Notes: generated from the sequence alone by a model not told the origin. A stretch of 64,000 nt of DNA from Halichondria panicea (GCF_963675165.1 NC_087383.1:1208001-1272000); one strand, 5' to 3'; counted from the stretch's first letter, positions 33,320 to 46,206 are shown. Made by a program: numbers and translations.

Positions 33320-33370
33320 TAGCCTCGAGACCAGCCGTTTGTTATCTGCAAACGGCTGGTCTCGAGGCTA
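33320..33370. mobile_element. 51-bp foldback, TAGCCTCGAGACC ends
   Basis: Arms TAGCCTCGAGACCAGCCGTT and AACGGCTGGTCTCGAGGCTA, perfect. Left flank TCAACAATC resembles TCAACCACC found beyond the adjacent element (33376-33446), which inserted at its right edge. Confidence 0.8.
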
Positions 33371-33375
33371 TCAAC

Positions 33376-33446
33376 TAGTTGGGCGTGGCCCCACCCTGGA
33401 CGCGAACCGGACGCGAAGGTAGGCGTCCAGGGCCACGCCCAACTAT
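33376..33446. mobile_element. Short MITE, AGTTGGGCGTGGCC ends, abutting another element
   Basis: Ends AGTTGGGCGTGGCC and GGCCACGCCCAACT, with inner CCTGGACGC/GCGTCCAGG. TATCAAC flanks both sides. Same family as 30411-30597. Confidence 0.75.
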
Positions 33447-33662
33447 CAACCACCCTAGACTATTATAATTATACCACCAACATTGTCTGAGTTTATTGTT
33501 TACTGGAGGTATAGCTAGTAAAACTGAGTGCATTACAAAAACACACATGATTCAGCTATCATCGTATGTATACACGTATGATTTATGCAAAACAGATGTA
33601 AAAAATGAGAAAACGAAAAGAAAATTCTACTTCTAAATCAACTTAAGTTGCCATGTTCTTGT

Positions 33663-35888
33663 TTACTGTATTGTTATAATCCTTTCTCGTTGAAACTGAA
33701 ACTGTGTCATGTTCATTGAGGGTCTCAGAAGAACGTCACCAACGTTAACATTATGTCCTCCGTGTAGCTGCTCTCTGACGACCTGTCGGTGGGGAGTCGC
33801 TGTTTGGTGGGGGGTCACTGCTCTGTGTGGGGTCACTGTTCCGTGGGGAGTTACTAATCCGTGAAGGATCACAGCTCTGTGGGGGGTCACTGTTCCGTGG
33901 GGGGTGGGCAGGAGAACAACTTGCTGAGGTGGTCTGTTGTGATTGGCGTAGGCAATGTGTGGGGGGTAGACAGTAGTGTATTGGGGGGAGCCTTGGTAGA
34001 ACTGGCCCGTCTGAGACTGTCGTAAGGGGGCGGGGAGTGAGTGGTGTGCCTGGGGTGGAGTGTGAGGGTGTGGAGACGGGTAAGGAATCGGAGGAATGTT
34101 AGTGTGTGGGGTGGGGAGGAGTGGAGACGAGTGAGATGGTCTTGGAGGGGCAGTGGGTGTGGTCTCAACTGTCGATTTGCGGTTAGCGTTAGGTGAAGAG
34201 TTGAAAGAAGCTGAGATCGATCGCTTCTTCTTAGGTTGTCCAGCTACCCATTTACGCAATTTGCTGTGCATAAAGTGTGTGTGTGTGTGCAGAAGTAAAA
34301 GCAGCATTGCAAATACATAATAAATTATTATGCAGTACAAATGTACTATAGTCCTGGGCAAGAGGAAGTGCCCTTACCTAATAAAAGGAATCACGAGAAA
34401 AAAATTGTTGGGATTTTTGATTGCCAACTTGGAGGTGACGTCCTTCCTGTGCACTGGCAGATCATACACACTGAACCATTGGATATCCTAGTGGAGAAGA
34501 CAAACATTCGATGAATAAATGTCAATTTTTCCGAACCCTTTCACAAAATTATAGACTCACTCTAATCTCCTTCCTTGTTTTGGGTTCAAAAAGTGTGCTC
34601 TCAGACACCCCAGGGATGATGTACATTCTGGAGTGACTGTCGTTAATTGTTGCCTCCAGATATAGGGTCCTATATGTACATGAGTACAGGTAAACATATT
34701 CTTTGTCTATCGGCACGCACGCACACGCACACGCACACACCACACACACACACACACACGCACACACAACACACACACGCACACACACACACACGCACAC
34801 ATACACACACCACACACACAACCGCAATCAGCTGCTCACCTTTTGATGATGCCGCGAGTGTCGAAGCCCGTCTCCTCGTACACCTCTCTAACGGCAGTGT
34901 CCACATCGTCCTCTCCCTCCTCCAGTTTGCCCTTAGGGAATCCCCATGAAGTGGACGCAGGGTAGCCCCTCACCAGGAGGCACTGGATGAGGGTACATGT
35001 ACTAGGTAACGTCAGAAAATGGACAATTTGGACCCTAAAAAACTCGCTGATCTAAGCACACCATATTGTAACACAATCAAAGAGCTACTAAATGCATCAT
35101 TTAGCTTTGAAATTGGACGTTCCCAACACAAGTTATGGCCTCTCAAAGTTAGCTCCAAAAACAGGCCCATTTCAGAAAAAACACTCACTTATAGCCCACG
35201 CTTTTTTTTCAAAAAATGAACAATTTGGACCAGAAAAAAATCACTGATGTAAGCACACCATATTGTAGCACTACCGAATAGCTACTAAATGTATCTTTTA
35301 GTTTTGATATCGGACGTTCCTAACTCAAGTTATGGCCTCTCAAAGTTAGCTGCGAAAACAGGCATGATTCTGAAAAACCACCCACTTCATGCCTAAACAA
35401 GATTGCTCAAAGATCAGCACAACATATTTTAGCGCTATCAAAGAACTACCTATTGCTACTTTTAGCTTTGAAACCAATGCATACAAGTCATGGGATATCA
35501 TAGTTACAATTCTGAAAACAGTCTAAGAAAAAGCACTCACACAGCCCCCAACTTTTGGCCCGAAAATGACTAAAGTATATACACCAAATCCTTTGGCCCG
35601 ATTCTGAAAAAGCATTCACAGCTCCAAGACCCAAAAATGCTCTAAGCACACCAAATCCTTTACTTCCGATTGGGTCTGGATGCACACTAGAGTACCTTTG
35701 TTAGGTCTTTGTTGAGAATTATGCCTCCTCTCACTGGCTTCTTGTACTTGTGTGCCTTCCATTGGGTTATAAGAGAATCCAGGTTCTTGCTCATTGAGTG
35801 GTCCACTAGGAAGGGACAATGATGAAATACTGGGGTAGCTGTCAAGGATCACTACAGTGTGCAAATAGGGGTTGTGTGGGACGAGTGG

Positions 35889-35921
<33 letters not shown>

Positions 35922-35930
35922 AGCGTGTGT

Positions 35931-35989
<59 letters not shown>

Positions 35990-36407
35990 AAGCGTGTGTA
36001 AGGGGAGGAGGTAATGCGTCAGAATTTCGATGAGGTACATTGTATCCACTACAATAATGAGACAACAACAACAACACTTGTATTGTTAGGATACTAGTAG
36101 CCATGAATTCTTTGAAGCTACAAGCCGGGAGGGAGTGGTCTTCTGGCCGAACCAGGTCCAAATAAAACCAGTGAGCCAGTTCAACTTGAGAGCAGAGTTT
36201 GAACACATCTTTACGGTCCTCCTCGGAAATATTGATCAGGAAGCGACTACAAACAAGTACGTACATGTATAGAACAGTTAAAATTTATCCCCTATCGCTA
36301 TTATTGAATTGTATGGAAGACTGACTGTATGATGATGTAGTGTACCTTGCTAAGTCATTAAGCACTTCGGTCTTAATCCCCACCGCTTTGTTGGCTCTAG
36401 AAGACAT
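33663..36407 (-). CDS. DCP2: mRNA-decapping enzyme DCP2 (Nudix hydrolase)
   Basis: Minus-strand exons 36346-36407, 36095-36246, 35696-35829, 34840-34982, 34561-34669, 34378-34487 and 33663-34263; frame kept, 436 aa. DCP2 removes the m7G cap of mRNA in the cytoplasm. The N-terminal regulatory domain has [27 protein letters not shown] and IFHHCPFL, all typical of DCP2. The Nudix box is complete (about residues 135-157: [20 protein letters not shown] then TGF), with the catalytic Glu residues present. Box B is recognisable ([13 protein letters not shown] and FFLVIPFI). The C-terminal tail is Pro/His-rich with degenerate [12 protein letters not shown] repeats, as expected for a disordered regulatory tail. 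Introns contain long CA tracts and a tandem repeat. Confidence 0.94.
34716..34822. repeat. (CA)n microsatellite in a DCP2 intron
   Basis: Mixed CA/CGCA repeat about 105 bp long, about 20 bp downstream of the DCP2 exon 4 donor. On the sense (minus) strand it is a GT repeat. Confidence 0.95.
35015..35680. repeat. Tandem repeat of about 195 bp in a DCP2 intron
   Basis: Two clear direct copies (35019 and 35215), each with ACAATTTGGACC, TAAGCACACCATATTGTA, GCTACTAAATG and AAGTTATGGCCTCTCAAAG, and a third more diverged copy (about 35400-35560). The end also contains CTAAGCACACCAAATCCTTT. Non-coding. Confidence 0.7.
35888..35990. repeat. (TG)n microsatellite near the DCP2 exon 3 acceptor
   Basis: About 95 bp of TG repeat; on the sense strand it is CA, about 60 bp upstream of the acceptor at 35830. 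Confidence 0.95.
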
Positions 36408-36658
36408 TCAGACGTCATGCATGCACGGAGTTTTCTCACAATATGAAGAAAGCTGACTTTACAGTACAAGTTGACATGGTTAATCTCTCTGCAATCTACC
36501 CAGTAATGTGAAAGGTGTGGTCATTATTTATCTAAATGTGAGGGTGGGGCTCAGCTAGCTCCAGCCTTCACAGTGCTGCAGCACACAATGCTTTCTCTCT
36601 CTCAAAATGTTATAGTACAAACCTAGGTATTACAAAAACACAACAAAATTAGAAACAG

Positions 36659-37340
36659 TCAAGCTATTGTGATGGGTGAGTCTGATGGTTGAGAGTCTGT
36701 GTTGGGTCCAGTGTGTGAGAGGAGATGTGAACCTCTGTCAACTCTATCCACCATAAATTCAGCCAGTTCGCTGTCACATGACCACACGCTCACATAGCCA
36801 GGCAGACTGGGAGTTGACTCTATATGTGGATATAAATAGTGTGCAATAGGCAAAGTTTCAGCACTCACCTCTTGGAGAATATGCTAGCATTTTTGTCATC
36901 TGTCTCTCATTCTCTCTCTGAAGACGAGTCTCAAAGTCTTTCTGCGTCCTCCACATTTCAACCTTATCCTTTGCTCTCCTCTGTTCCTCAGCTTTGCTCT
37001 GTTGTCTCAGCTTTTCCACTTGGTTCAGATAAGCCTTTTCTTTCATCTTCATAGAGTCTTCATTTTGTTTCGTCTTGAGCCAGCGTTGAAATGCTAGTCT
37101 TCCAACATCTCTTTGCTGCCTCCGACTCGCTGCCTGCTCTCTTTGAGCTGCTTGCTCCATTGCCAATTTACCCTGAATAATTGTAAATGCAATGTACTTA
37201 GATATATCTACTTGGTATGCATGGTGATTATTTGCCTTTTTCTCTTCTTTTTTCTTCTGCACCCAAGCTTCAAAGGCAACTCTGTTTCTCTCCAGACGCC
37301 TTAACTCTTCTTCTTCTGATTCCTTTCTATTACTGCTCAT
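36659..37340 (-). CDS. CCDC34/CCDC181-like coiled-coil protein
   Basis: Exons 36869-37340 and 36659-36819, about 210 aa. The long helix has WVQKKKEEKK and FQRWLKTKQNE motifs, the W..KK spacing seen in the CCDC34/CCDC181/MAP9 coiled-coil families. The second exon gives PGYVSVWSCDSELAEFMVDR, a C-terminal block I associate with CCDC34/CCDC181. These are cilium or flagellum linked in animals (family knowledge; inference here). Within exon 1 a possible 39-nt in-frame intron (about 37175-37213, GTAGAT...TTCAG) would remove a stretch that interrupts the coiled coil; splicing there is uncertain. Start ATG 37340 is 308 bp from the divergent PDZ gene start, suggesting a shared promoter. Confidence 0.65.
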
Positions 37341-37648
37341 CACTCACTTTCATCTCCACCATTAATTAATTAATTGTAGCTAAACAAGCCGGCCACCTGA
37401 GAAGCAAATTCACTGGCTCAACACATTAATTTTTTATTGTGTACGTTGCTGAGGCAACACACGCAATCTTCCAAAAAAGGGGGGTGGGGCTGGTTAGCGT
37501 TCAGTTAGTGAAGATCAATGCAAATGTGTATAGTGTTGTTTGACTACGAGAGTGTCTGTATGTATCTCTAGCGTCATATAGGGTAGATCTATTGTCTTGG
37601 AAACTGCTCTGTACCTCTTGGTAACAGTTTGCAGAAAACTTTCTCTTC

Positions 37649-40600
37649 ATGAACAGAATTCCGGTCAAGAATCCTAATCAAGAAGCCATTGCTGATCAAC
37701 CTAACAGACTAATACCAAATCTGAAAACCAAGATGCCCCTCAATCGCCAAGATGCTGAGAGGGCCCTAAATTTGCTATGGGAGCTGCTCTCTGAGGCTAG
37801 CAGCTCTGAACCTGAATCTACTCCAGTTTTTAATCAAGCCATTTCAAGCCTACATCTCTTCCTCTCTGACATCCTGCCTGCTAGCCAACCTTGCATACGA
37901 GCAAAAGTCAAGGTAGGTTTCAATGGTTACTACATTAGCAAGCTACATGTAGCTAATCTTACTACCTTGTAGAGTGCAGAACCATAAATGTTGTGCTAGC
38001 CCGTAGTCCCTCCTCCCATTTTTAGCTACTTAAATTCCCCCAGATCTAGCTGCAAAATGGCTTTCCATGCACTGTTTTTTGTTTTTTTTTACAGGGAGGT
38101 ATTGTTGAGATTCGGCCTCGAGAGAACACTCCGGTCCGAATGGTGGATCTGGAGGTTGCCCCTGGTGATAAGGTGGGGATCGTACTCGATTCAATCAACG
38201 TGGACCTCATGAGCTTGGGTGGAGTCAGCCCAATTGTCATCAGCCTTGTGAGTGCTGGGAGTGTGGCAGCTCGGGACGGGAGACTCGGACGAGGTGACCA
38301 AATACTTGAGATCAACGGACACTCACTGAGAATGGCCTCTCTTGAGAGAGCAAGGTATGCTTGATACAGCGCTACATGTAGATATAATGCCTCGATCAAA
38401 ACTTGACTGAGTACAACTATTGATAATTAGAATTATAGATTATTGTGTAGTTACTGTCTACCATTAGATTTTGCACACTTATTAGCAATTTAGTTTACAA
38501 TTGAGGTCCATTCATTCAGAGATATAATTCCGCACTTGTAATTTTGCTGCTCCTCAGATGGCTACTGGAGTCTGCTGCTCGTAAAGGCACTATATCCATG
38601 GCTACTCTCCCCTATGCTCTCCTGGATGGACTCAAACACTCCATCTCTCGACAAAATCTTCTCACTCTCACACCCACCAACAAATACAAGCGCTCTAGGA
38701 GCCTTGAGACCATCAACAAGATACACAGGAATCACCAAACCAGTTCTGCATCCTCACGCCCAGAGGTGAAGAGATCCAAGACAGATGTGGCGACTCGATT
38801 TCACCGAGCAGAGTTGGACGAGCGATATACACCGTCCATCGGCAGTAGGTCGTCCAAACGCAGTGTCGTGTCCAGTACTGTGGAAGTGGCTGCTCATTTG
38901 GCAAGAAGTAGCATAATATCATCCAAAATTGCAGGATTTGGAGCATTCAAGGTACTTGTATGGGAACGCATTTTCAAAATGCAATGCCGTATCTGTTTTT
39001 AGTTATAATTATATACACCAATAATTAATCTGAAAACTTTTTTCTACAGAAACGTAAGGTTCGAAAGATGCATGTTGTCAAATGCAACAATGGACTTGGC
39101 ATCAGGATTGTGGGCGGCAAAGGGTCAAAACACGGAGACATGGGCATCTTTGTCAACCAGATGGAGGAAGGAGGGGCTGCAAACAAGTAAAAATTTTAAG
39201 CAATAAGTTACACTTATTTTTAGCTTTGTGATTTACCGTTACAGAGACAGCAGACTGAAGCCTGGAGATGAGCTTCTAATGGTGGATGGCAAGAGCCTTG
39301 TGGGTCTCACTCATGCAGAGGCAGTGGAGGTTCTCAAGTCCACCCAGCGGCTGGTCCAACTGGTTGTGGCTACGGAGGATGATGGAGAGAGTATGGCTTC
39401 ATCCGTGCAGTCCATCCCTGAGTTGATGGGTGGGCAGAGGAGGAAGAGTCGTACCGCTCAAGAGATTGCCCCCGAGATTATCAGCTCTCCAAACAGAGCT
39501 GCCTTTGAGATGGCTATGCTCAGGAGGGAAGAAAGTGATCCTCAGGTGTGTAATCATGTGCATATAACTACAATCTTGAGCATACTTCGGCCAAAATGGG
39601 GCTGTCTTTGATTGTCTATAGCTTCCAATTTCAGAAGTAAATGAAGCATTCTGTACTATGTTGAAGCTCTACTAGCAATATGTTGGTGTTCTTTCTCCAG
39701 CCTCTCATTGCCGAGACAGAGTTCACAAAGGTCACAGTGAAGAAAAAAGAACCTCCAATGATTCAGAACAACAAAACTATTACCAAGTCGAACAAGTCAG
39801 CCATTTTTGAACCTCCGATAAAGACTATTGTGTACATCAAGACTGGGGGCACATCTCTGGGCTTCAGCTTGTGTGGAGGACGTGGCAGTCGCGGTGGGGA
39901 CATGGGGATCCTAGTGCGAAATATTGATCCAAACGGATTGGCCGGCCAAGATGGGAGGCTGAAAAAAGGAGATGAGATTTTGGAAGTGAACAGCCAACGA
40001 CTGAAAGGATGCACACACAAAGAGGCTGCCAGTGTTATTCGAGTGAGTATAATTATAGGCTTATTTTCATCATGACGAACTCTAAATTTAAAATTGTTAT
40101 GACATTTTTCTTTTTTTAGGGTTTGAAGTCAGAGGTCATCACCATAGTAGTTCTATGCAGAGCCCATGTGAAGCGATCATCGTCTGTACGTGGTACAGAG
40201 TTGGAGGTGGCGCTCAACAAGTTACCAGGACAACCACTTGGGATACAGCTGACAGAGGTACTGGAAGGAGACAGGAGTGGCGTGTTTGTCAAGAAAATGG
40301 CCCCTGAATCAGTGGCAGAGAAATCTGGACAGCTAGTGTGAGTCTCTTTAGTGATTGTGTTGTGAAATTACCATTAAATATTCTACGTATGACCAATCCT
40401 TTAGCTCCCAGTGGAATCATGGCTATGTTTGTGGCCTTTGCTCGCTACACTGAATTATATTATTATGCAATATTTTAATTAGTAGCTCTTGTAATTTCAT
40501 TTCTTCCTTGTTGTACAGTCTATATGACCAGATAGTGACTATTAATGGTGGCTCAGTACTGGGGCTCAAGACGAGTGAAGTGAAGGGGATTTTGGCATCT

Positions 40601-43600
40601 GCTCCGACCGGGGAATTACGAGTGGGTGTGGTCAGGCCACGGAACACAGCCGCTGTAAAGAAAATCATAACAGAGCAGCTAGAACAGCAGCTCAAGACAA
40701 CAGAAAGGTAGGGCGTAATTGCTAATTAGTACATGCTTTTAGGTGGGCAGTGGGGTGGTCTTGTACAAGGTGTACAACATGTACATCTTGTAAGGTACAA
40801 GATGTTGACAACAGATTACCAAGCATTGTCCTCATGAGAATACTATGTTACTTGCTTTTGTAAACACATGTGATCTGAATGGGTGCAGCCCAAAGCAGTT
40901 AGCTGTTACATGATACTTGCACCCACAGAAAATGTAAACATTCCATAGACAGTTGGTGCAGTTGACTATTACATTGCTTAAGTAACCATAGCTGCCAGCA
41001 ATAACTACCCAAAAACAGTAGCTACAGAGTTTGAGTATTAGTTACAAGATAAAGAAGCAGCAGTTGTTGACCTTTTTGTTCTCCTGCCCCCCCCCCCTCC
41101 CCCCTCAGCAGCTCCCCTGTCAAGAGTGGTGATGCCACACCCATCCCAGCTGTTAGTGTGCTGTTTGATAGAGAAGACTCACTGAGTGGCTCTGAACTAG
41201 ATGATGAGGAACACATGGAGGTGAGTCGACTAGGACCTGCACACTTGCTGCATGTGTAGCTACACCATGCATTATTGTCTGGTCATTCTTGGTTTGCTCG
41301 TACAGTAACAAACATCCAATATAACATAACATGAGTGCATTTATATACATATACAGTACAGAGCATGTATTAGCTACATCCAGTACATAATAAGAGTCCT
41401 AACAGTGTATAATTATGCTCTGCCGATTATTACGTTGCTTACCCCCTGCACAGGCCTACGTAGCTCGATCAAAATTCTCAGTCCAAAAACTCACTCTGGA
41501 AGACCCCCCACAGCAGGGCAGCAGACATTTCAGGGCCTCGCGTAACCAGAGCAACGGATTGTCTCCACCCTCACACTCCTCACCAGCTGTAATGCTCACA
41601 CCCCCTCTCGGCTTCACACTGTTGGAACTTACACTAAGAAAGCGACCCAAAACTGGCCTGGGGATTACCATCGTGGGTAGTACCTCACCCACTAAAGATC
41701 TGTTCATGGTACGTCGTGTTAATACAGGAGGTGTGGCTTCGAAAGACGCTCGATTGAAATCTGGCGATCGATTAGTCAGCGTCAATGGCGTGCTTCTCAA
41801 AGGACTTGGCCACGCTGCCGTACTCCAGAGTATGAACGATTCGCCTAAAGACTGTCACCTTGTAATTTGGCGAGATCCTAACTACTCAACCGACTCTCTC
41901 CTCGCGTTCTCAAGTCACAGTGGAAGCCGTGCAAGTTTGGCATCGACAGAAGAAGAACTAAAGAAAGTAGACGGCAAACGTAAGCTGTCAAATCGCGAAC
42001 ACTCCCCCTTGGGCACTTTGAAGAGATTCTCCCTAGACATCAAATCCTCCCCGTCCTTTAGTCGCCATAGCCTCGTTAGAGAAGAGTCACCCCTCCGGTT
42101 AAAACGCTGGTCGACAACCGAAGGCGTACAAGTGGACATTGACACCACCTCTCTAGACAAATACTTTCCCCTAGAAGGACCTGAAAAGAGCGATCAGACG
42201 TCTGGCTCTGTCACACCCACACCCACGCCACCAGAGGCACTCCCCCCATCCTTACCTGACACCCCACTACCATCACCTGTTGACCAACTAGAGGAACCAG
42301 ACACACCTCCTTCATCATTGCTGCCAACGGATTTCCCCCTCCTATCAGTCTCACCATCTGAGAATACACCACAATTGCCAACATCTTTTCCTCCAGAAAT
42401 GGCCGAAGAGGAAACATATTTTCCTCCTGAGGATGAGCCACAGTTGCCGTCTTCATTTCCTCCAGAAGAAGATGAATCGAAACAAGTTTCATTCCCGCCA
42501 GAGGTTGTATCTGATAAACCGCTGTTGCCCTCCTCCCTACCTCCATTGGAAGAGCAACCTGTGGCACCGACTTCTACACTACCACCTGAAGATGCGTACG
42601 AGCCTGAGCTACCATCCACGCTGCCACCAGAAGATGAAGACACTCCGAATGTGCCACTTTCTGTTCCACCCAAAATGACAGAGGAGGAGCCTACTCCCCC
42701 ATTCTCACTACCCCCAGAGGAGGAGCCCACTCCCCCATTCTCACAACCCCCAGAGGAGGAGCCCACTCCCCCATTCTCACCCCCAGAGGACGAGCCTACT
42801 CCCCCATTCTCACTACCCCCAGAGGACGAGCCTACTCCCCCATTCTCACTACCCCCAGAGGACGAGCCTACTCCCCCATTCTCACTACCCCCAGAAGACG
42901 AGCCTACACTTCCTGACACCCCTCCTCCAGAAATACCGGTAACAGATGACTCGCCACCACCCTCACCTGAGGCTACAACAGTTATTGAAAACGTCCAATC
43001 AGAATCAGCCCCACTGATACCACAGGGAGTGAGACAAGAAGTTGGGCCGTTTGAGATTTGCCTGTACAAAAGCATGTTTGGACTGGGAGTGCAGCTGCTC
43101 TCAGACGAGATGGGAATGGTTTCTGTAAAGAAGGTCGCCACTTGGAGTGCCATGGCCAAAGATGGAAACATTAGGTGAGATTCTGTAACAATAATATTAT
43201 GTGTGTTTTACATTACCGAAATGCCCTCTAGTTTTTAGTCACCCTATTAATTATTATGAGTTAGTTTATTGTTATAACCCTGAATTGAATGACTGTATTT
43301 TCACCATGACTCACACACACAGAGTTGGCGATCACATTCTCTCTGTGAATGACGTGTCTTTCATTGGCAAACCACTATCCGATTGCGAATCATTTATAAA
43401 AGGACTACCAAAAGGACAAGTGAAATTCGTTGCCATGGGCCCCCCTAAAGACGTCACTAGAGGTGGCATAAAACCAGAGCCGTCAGTGTACACAGGTGTC
43501 TCAAGCTCTACATCGGGCAGACAAATTGTTGCAGAAGAAGGTGTGGTCAAAGCCGAACTTTATTGCTACGACAACAAGCCCCTCGGTATTGAAATCGAAG

Positions 43601-45214
43601 GGGGGATGGATACCCCCCTGCAATACGTGTACATAAGTCACATGATCCCCGGGTACGCTGCGTTTGAATCAGGCGTATTCAGAAAAGGCGACCAGCTGGT
43701 GATGGTAGGAGAAGAGTGTATCATTGGGCTCACTCATAACGAAGCTCTCGATGTTTTGAAGAATGCAAAAGAAGAGGTTGAAATTGTTGCCCAGAGGAAA
43801 GAATCTCCCAAACAGACACGCAAGCCACCGCCACCCCTAGTAACCAACTCGGAGGAAAATAAGACCATAACAGAGGTGGTTGAAACGACAGAAAAGTCAC
43901 CACAGCAAAACCAAGAGCCAAGTGCACCGACGTCCCCCATTCCCATTATAACAAACTCTGATACCAATTCCGCACCTATTTCTCTAACTGAGCTGTCTTC
44001 AATGCCTGAACTACAGGCAGGTTCCGATTCCAGTATGGATACAGAACCAGCAGCTCCACTTCGAACGAAACGAGTAACAATTAAGCAATTGAGTACAGAT
44101 CTAGAAAAGGACTCCACCTTGCAAATACAACAAACACAGTTTAACCAACATACTAAAGATTTAAAGAGCCAGGAAGAAGCGTCGGGCGGTCTGAACATTG
44201 TACCCGAAGAAACATTCACTATTGAGCTACATCGAGCAGCCAATGAGAAATTGGGACTAGGAATAACTGGAGGCGTTGATAATCCTCGCCTGCAAGAGAT
44301 CCACGTAAGTGAAATTTTAATACAGCTTGATATAGCTCTTCTACATGTACATGCGCACAGTAATGCAGTAATGTACATGTATAATGTATGTGTAGTCTAA
44401 GCCACCTTAGTGCAAGTACATTGCTTGTGTATGGTCTGTACAATGTAGGCTAACTATAATTATCATTCATCCTCCTCCCCCTCCCACACACACACACTCG
44501 TAGGTGAAACAGGTTGTAAAGGACTGCGTGGCCCAAAAAGACGGTCGACTGAAGAGAGGGGATCGAATAGTCTCTGTAAATGGGCACAGTCTAGCCGGAG
44601 CTACAAACAAAGATGCTCTAAAGATACTCAAAGAAACTGGACTAGACGTCACACTCGTTGTTGCTAGGAAAATCGGGCGTCGTACAAGTGCAATGACCTC
44701 TCCCTACGTCTCCAACATCCACTCGAGGAGGGGATCCGGCGAACACTCGCAACATAGTAGCAACGCCGGCAGCAAGCAAACCTCTCCTCACACACGCCGC
44801 CGAAAACTGAGCTCAGGAGAAAACTCAAGAGGAGGTAGCAAAGGATCCTCCCCAAAGATGAGTGTACGCAGACATAGTCGAAAAGTATCTAGTGGAGGAG
44901 ACAGAAAGACTCTTCCACGGCAACTCTCGTCCACCATTGGAGTGAAGTTGGTTGAGCTACAGAAAGGGCCGACTGGCGTTGGTATGCAGCTGCAGGGTGG
45001 GAAGGAGGGTACTGACGTACCAGTGACCATCAAGTCCGTGTTCCCTGGCGGAGCAGCTTACAAGAGTGGAAAGATTCGACCCGGAGACGTGATTCTAGAG
45101 GCCAACGGGATTTCATTTGAACAATTATCACATGAACAGGCCATAGCAACTGTTAAGAGCTTCCCTCAGGGCAAAGTGACACTTATTTTACGAGATAGAA
45201 GTGCAGCACATTGA
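37649..45214 (+). CDS. Multi-PDZ scaffold with nine PDZ domains (MPDZ/PATJ-like)
   Basis: Twelve exons: 37649-37912, 38095-38354, 38558-38951, 39050-39186, 39245-39545, 39701-40042, 40120-40337, 40519-40707, 41109-41220, 41454-43174, 43323-44304 and 44504-45214. All are in frame, 1876 aa. An N-terminal helical segment (residues about 34-85, DAERALNLLWELLSE) looks like an L27 domain. PDZ domains sit at about 95-185, 308-395, 494-580, 592-680, 791-878, 1271-1350, 1386-1467, 1610-1694 and 1785-1872, each with a carboxylate-binding GLGI/LGI-type loop and a GD.I..(V/I)N motif. Between PDZ5 and PDZ6 lies a Pro/Glu-rich region with near-perfect repeats PPEDEPTPPFSL (42690-42905). Such proteins organise membrane receptor and polarity complexes. 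Closest by layout to MPDZ/PATJ, but PDZ number and spacing differ. AATAAA at about 45389. Confidence 0.88.
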
Positions 45215-45740
45215 TTAGTACTGTTTTATAGACTGCATTGTTATTATTATTAATTTTTGTGAAAATCCATTTTAAAAACATTCAAAAATTATGATGAACG
45301 TTTGGAGTGATACTTGCATTGTATATACATGTTATAATCATAATTATGATGTGCTATTATAATATTATTATAGCTGGCTATTATTATGAATAAAATTTGA
45401 TTGTAGTCAATCATGTGTTATAATTATATGTGTCATTAAATTTTACAGAATAAAAATCATGCCATGCAGGTCAATTAGTAGCTTTTATCAGTATAATCAG
45501 GTATACGTATACATGTACAGTCATGTAATGACAGATCTACATGTACTACTTTTTTCCCACAAATTTAAGCGTGTATATTAAACAACAGAAGTATGATTAA
45601 GGACAGTTTAAAAGTTAATGCTTCTATTGGTCACACCTCTAGATCTGAGATGACGTGAAGCAGGCCAACTATAGAAAACTGAACACAGTAGAATCTACCA
45701 ATAGAAACATTACTTAAAGTTATGCTCTGTTTTGTTGTTT

Positions 45741-46126
45741 ACCGTATATCTTCTAATTTATCGGACAGCAAAAAATAATTATTTTGGAAATTGTCCGGGT
45801 ATAATTGGTACAGCATGCGAAGTGTCCGGAATAATTAGAACAAGCAAGCAGCTGCATGAGAGCTAGCTAAGTTTAATAGACCAGTGTGCGACTGAATAGT
45901 TGCACTAGCTATCTAAAACTAGCTACTCAAAGCTATCTAACTGCAGCACTCTAAGTCTTGTCTTACTTGCCGTCTGTGAATGGTGAATGTAACTCAACTG
46001 TATTGTCCGGATATTTAGAACAAATGTAATAGCACTGGAGTGTCCGTTGTATTAGAACAACGAAAATTGCCCAAAAGAGTGTCCGGGTAATTAGAAGTGT
46101 CCGATAAATTAGAAGATATACGGTAA
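45741..46126. mobile_element. MITE, ACCGTATATCTTCTAATTTA ends
   Basis: Ends are a perfect inverted repeat of about 30 bp (ACCGTATATCTTCTAATTTA then TCGGACA). Internally, GTCCGG(G/A)TA.TTAGAAC is repeated at least four times in mixed orientation. Flanked by TT/AATA. Non-coding, 386 bp. Confidence 0.85.
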
Positions 46127-46161
46127 TACAGTGAAAGTAAAAGTTGCTATAGTCTATAACT

Positions 46162-46206
46162 AAGCATTTGCGCATGCGTTATAGTATAACGCATGCGCAA
46201 ATGCTT
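46162..46206. repeat. 45-bp perfect palindrome
   Basis: AAGCATTTGCGCATGCGTTATA and its exact reverse complement flank a single G. A further GCATGCGC follows at 46211. Confidence 0.9.

Noticed and set aside
42194-43171. 325-aa minus-strand Gly/Ser-rich frame
   Set aside because: Antisense shadow of the Pro/Glu-rich repeat of the PDZ gene; no start context or domain.
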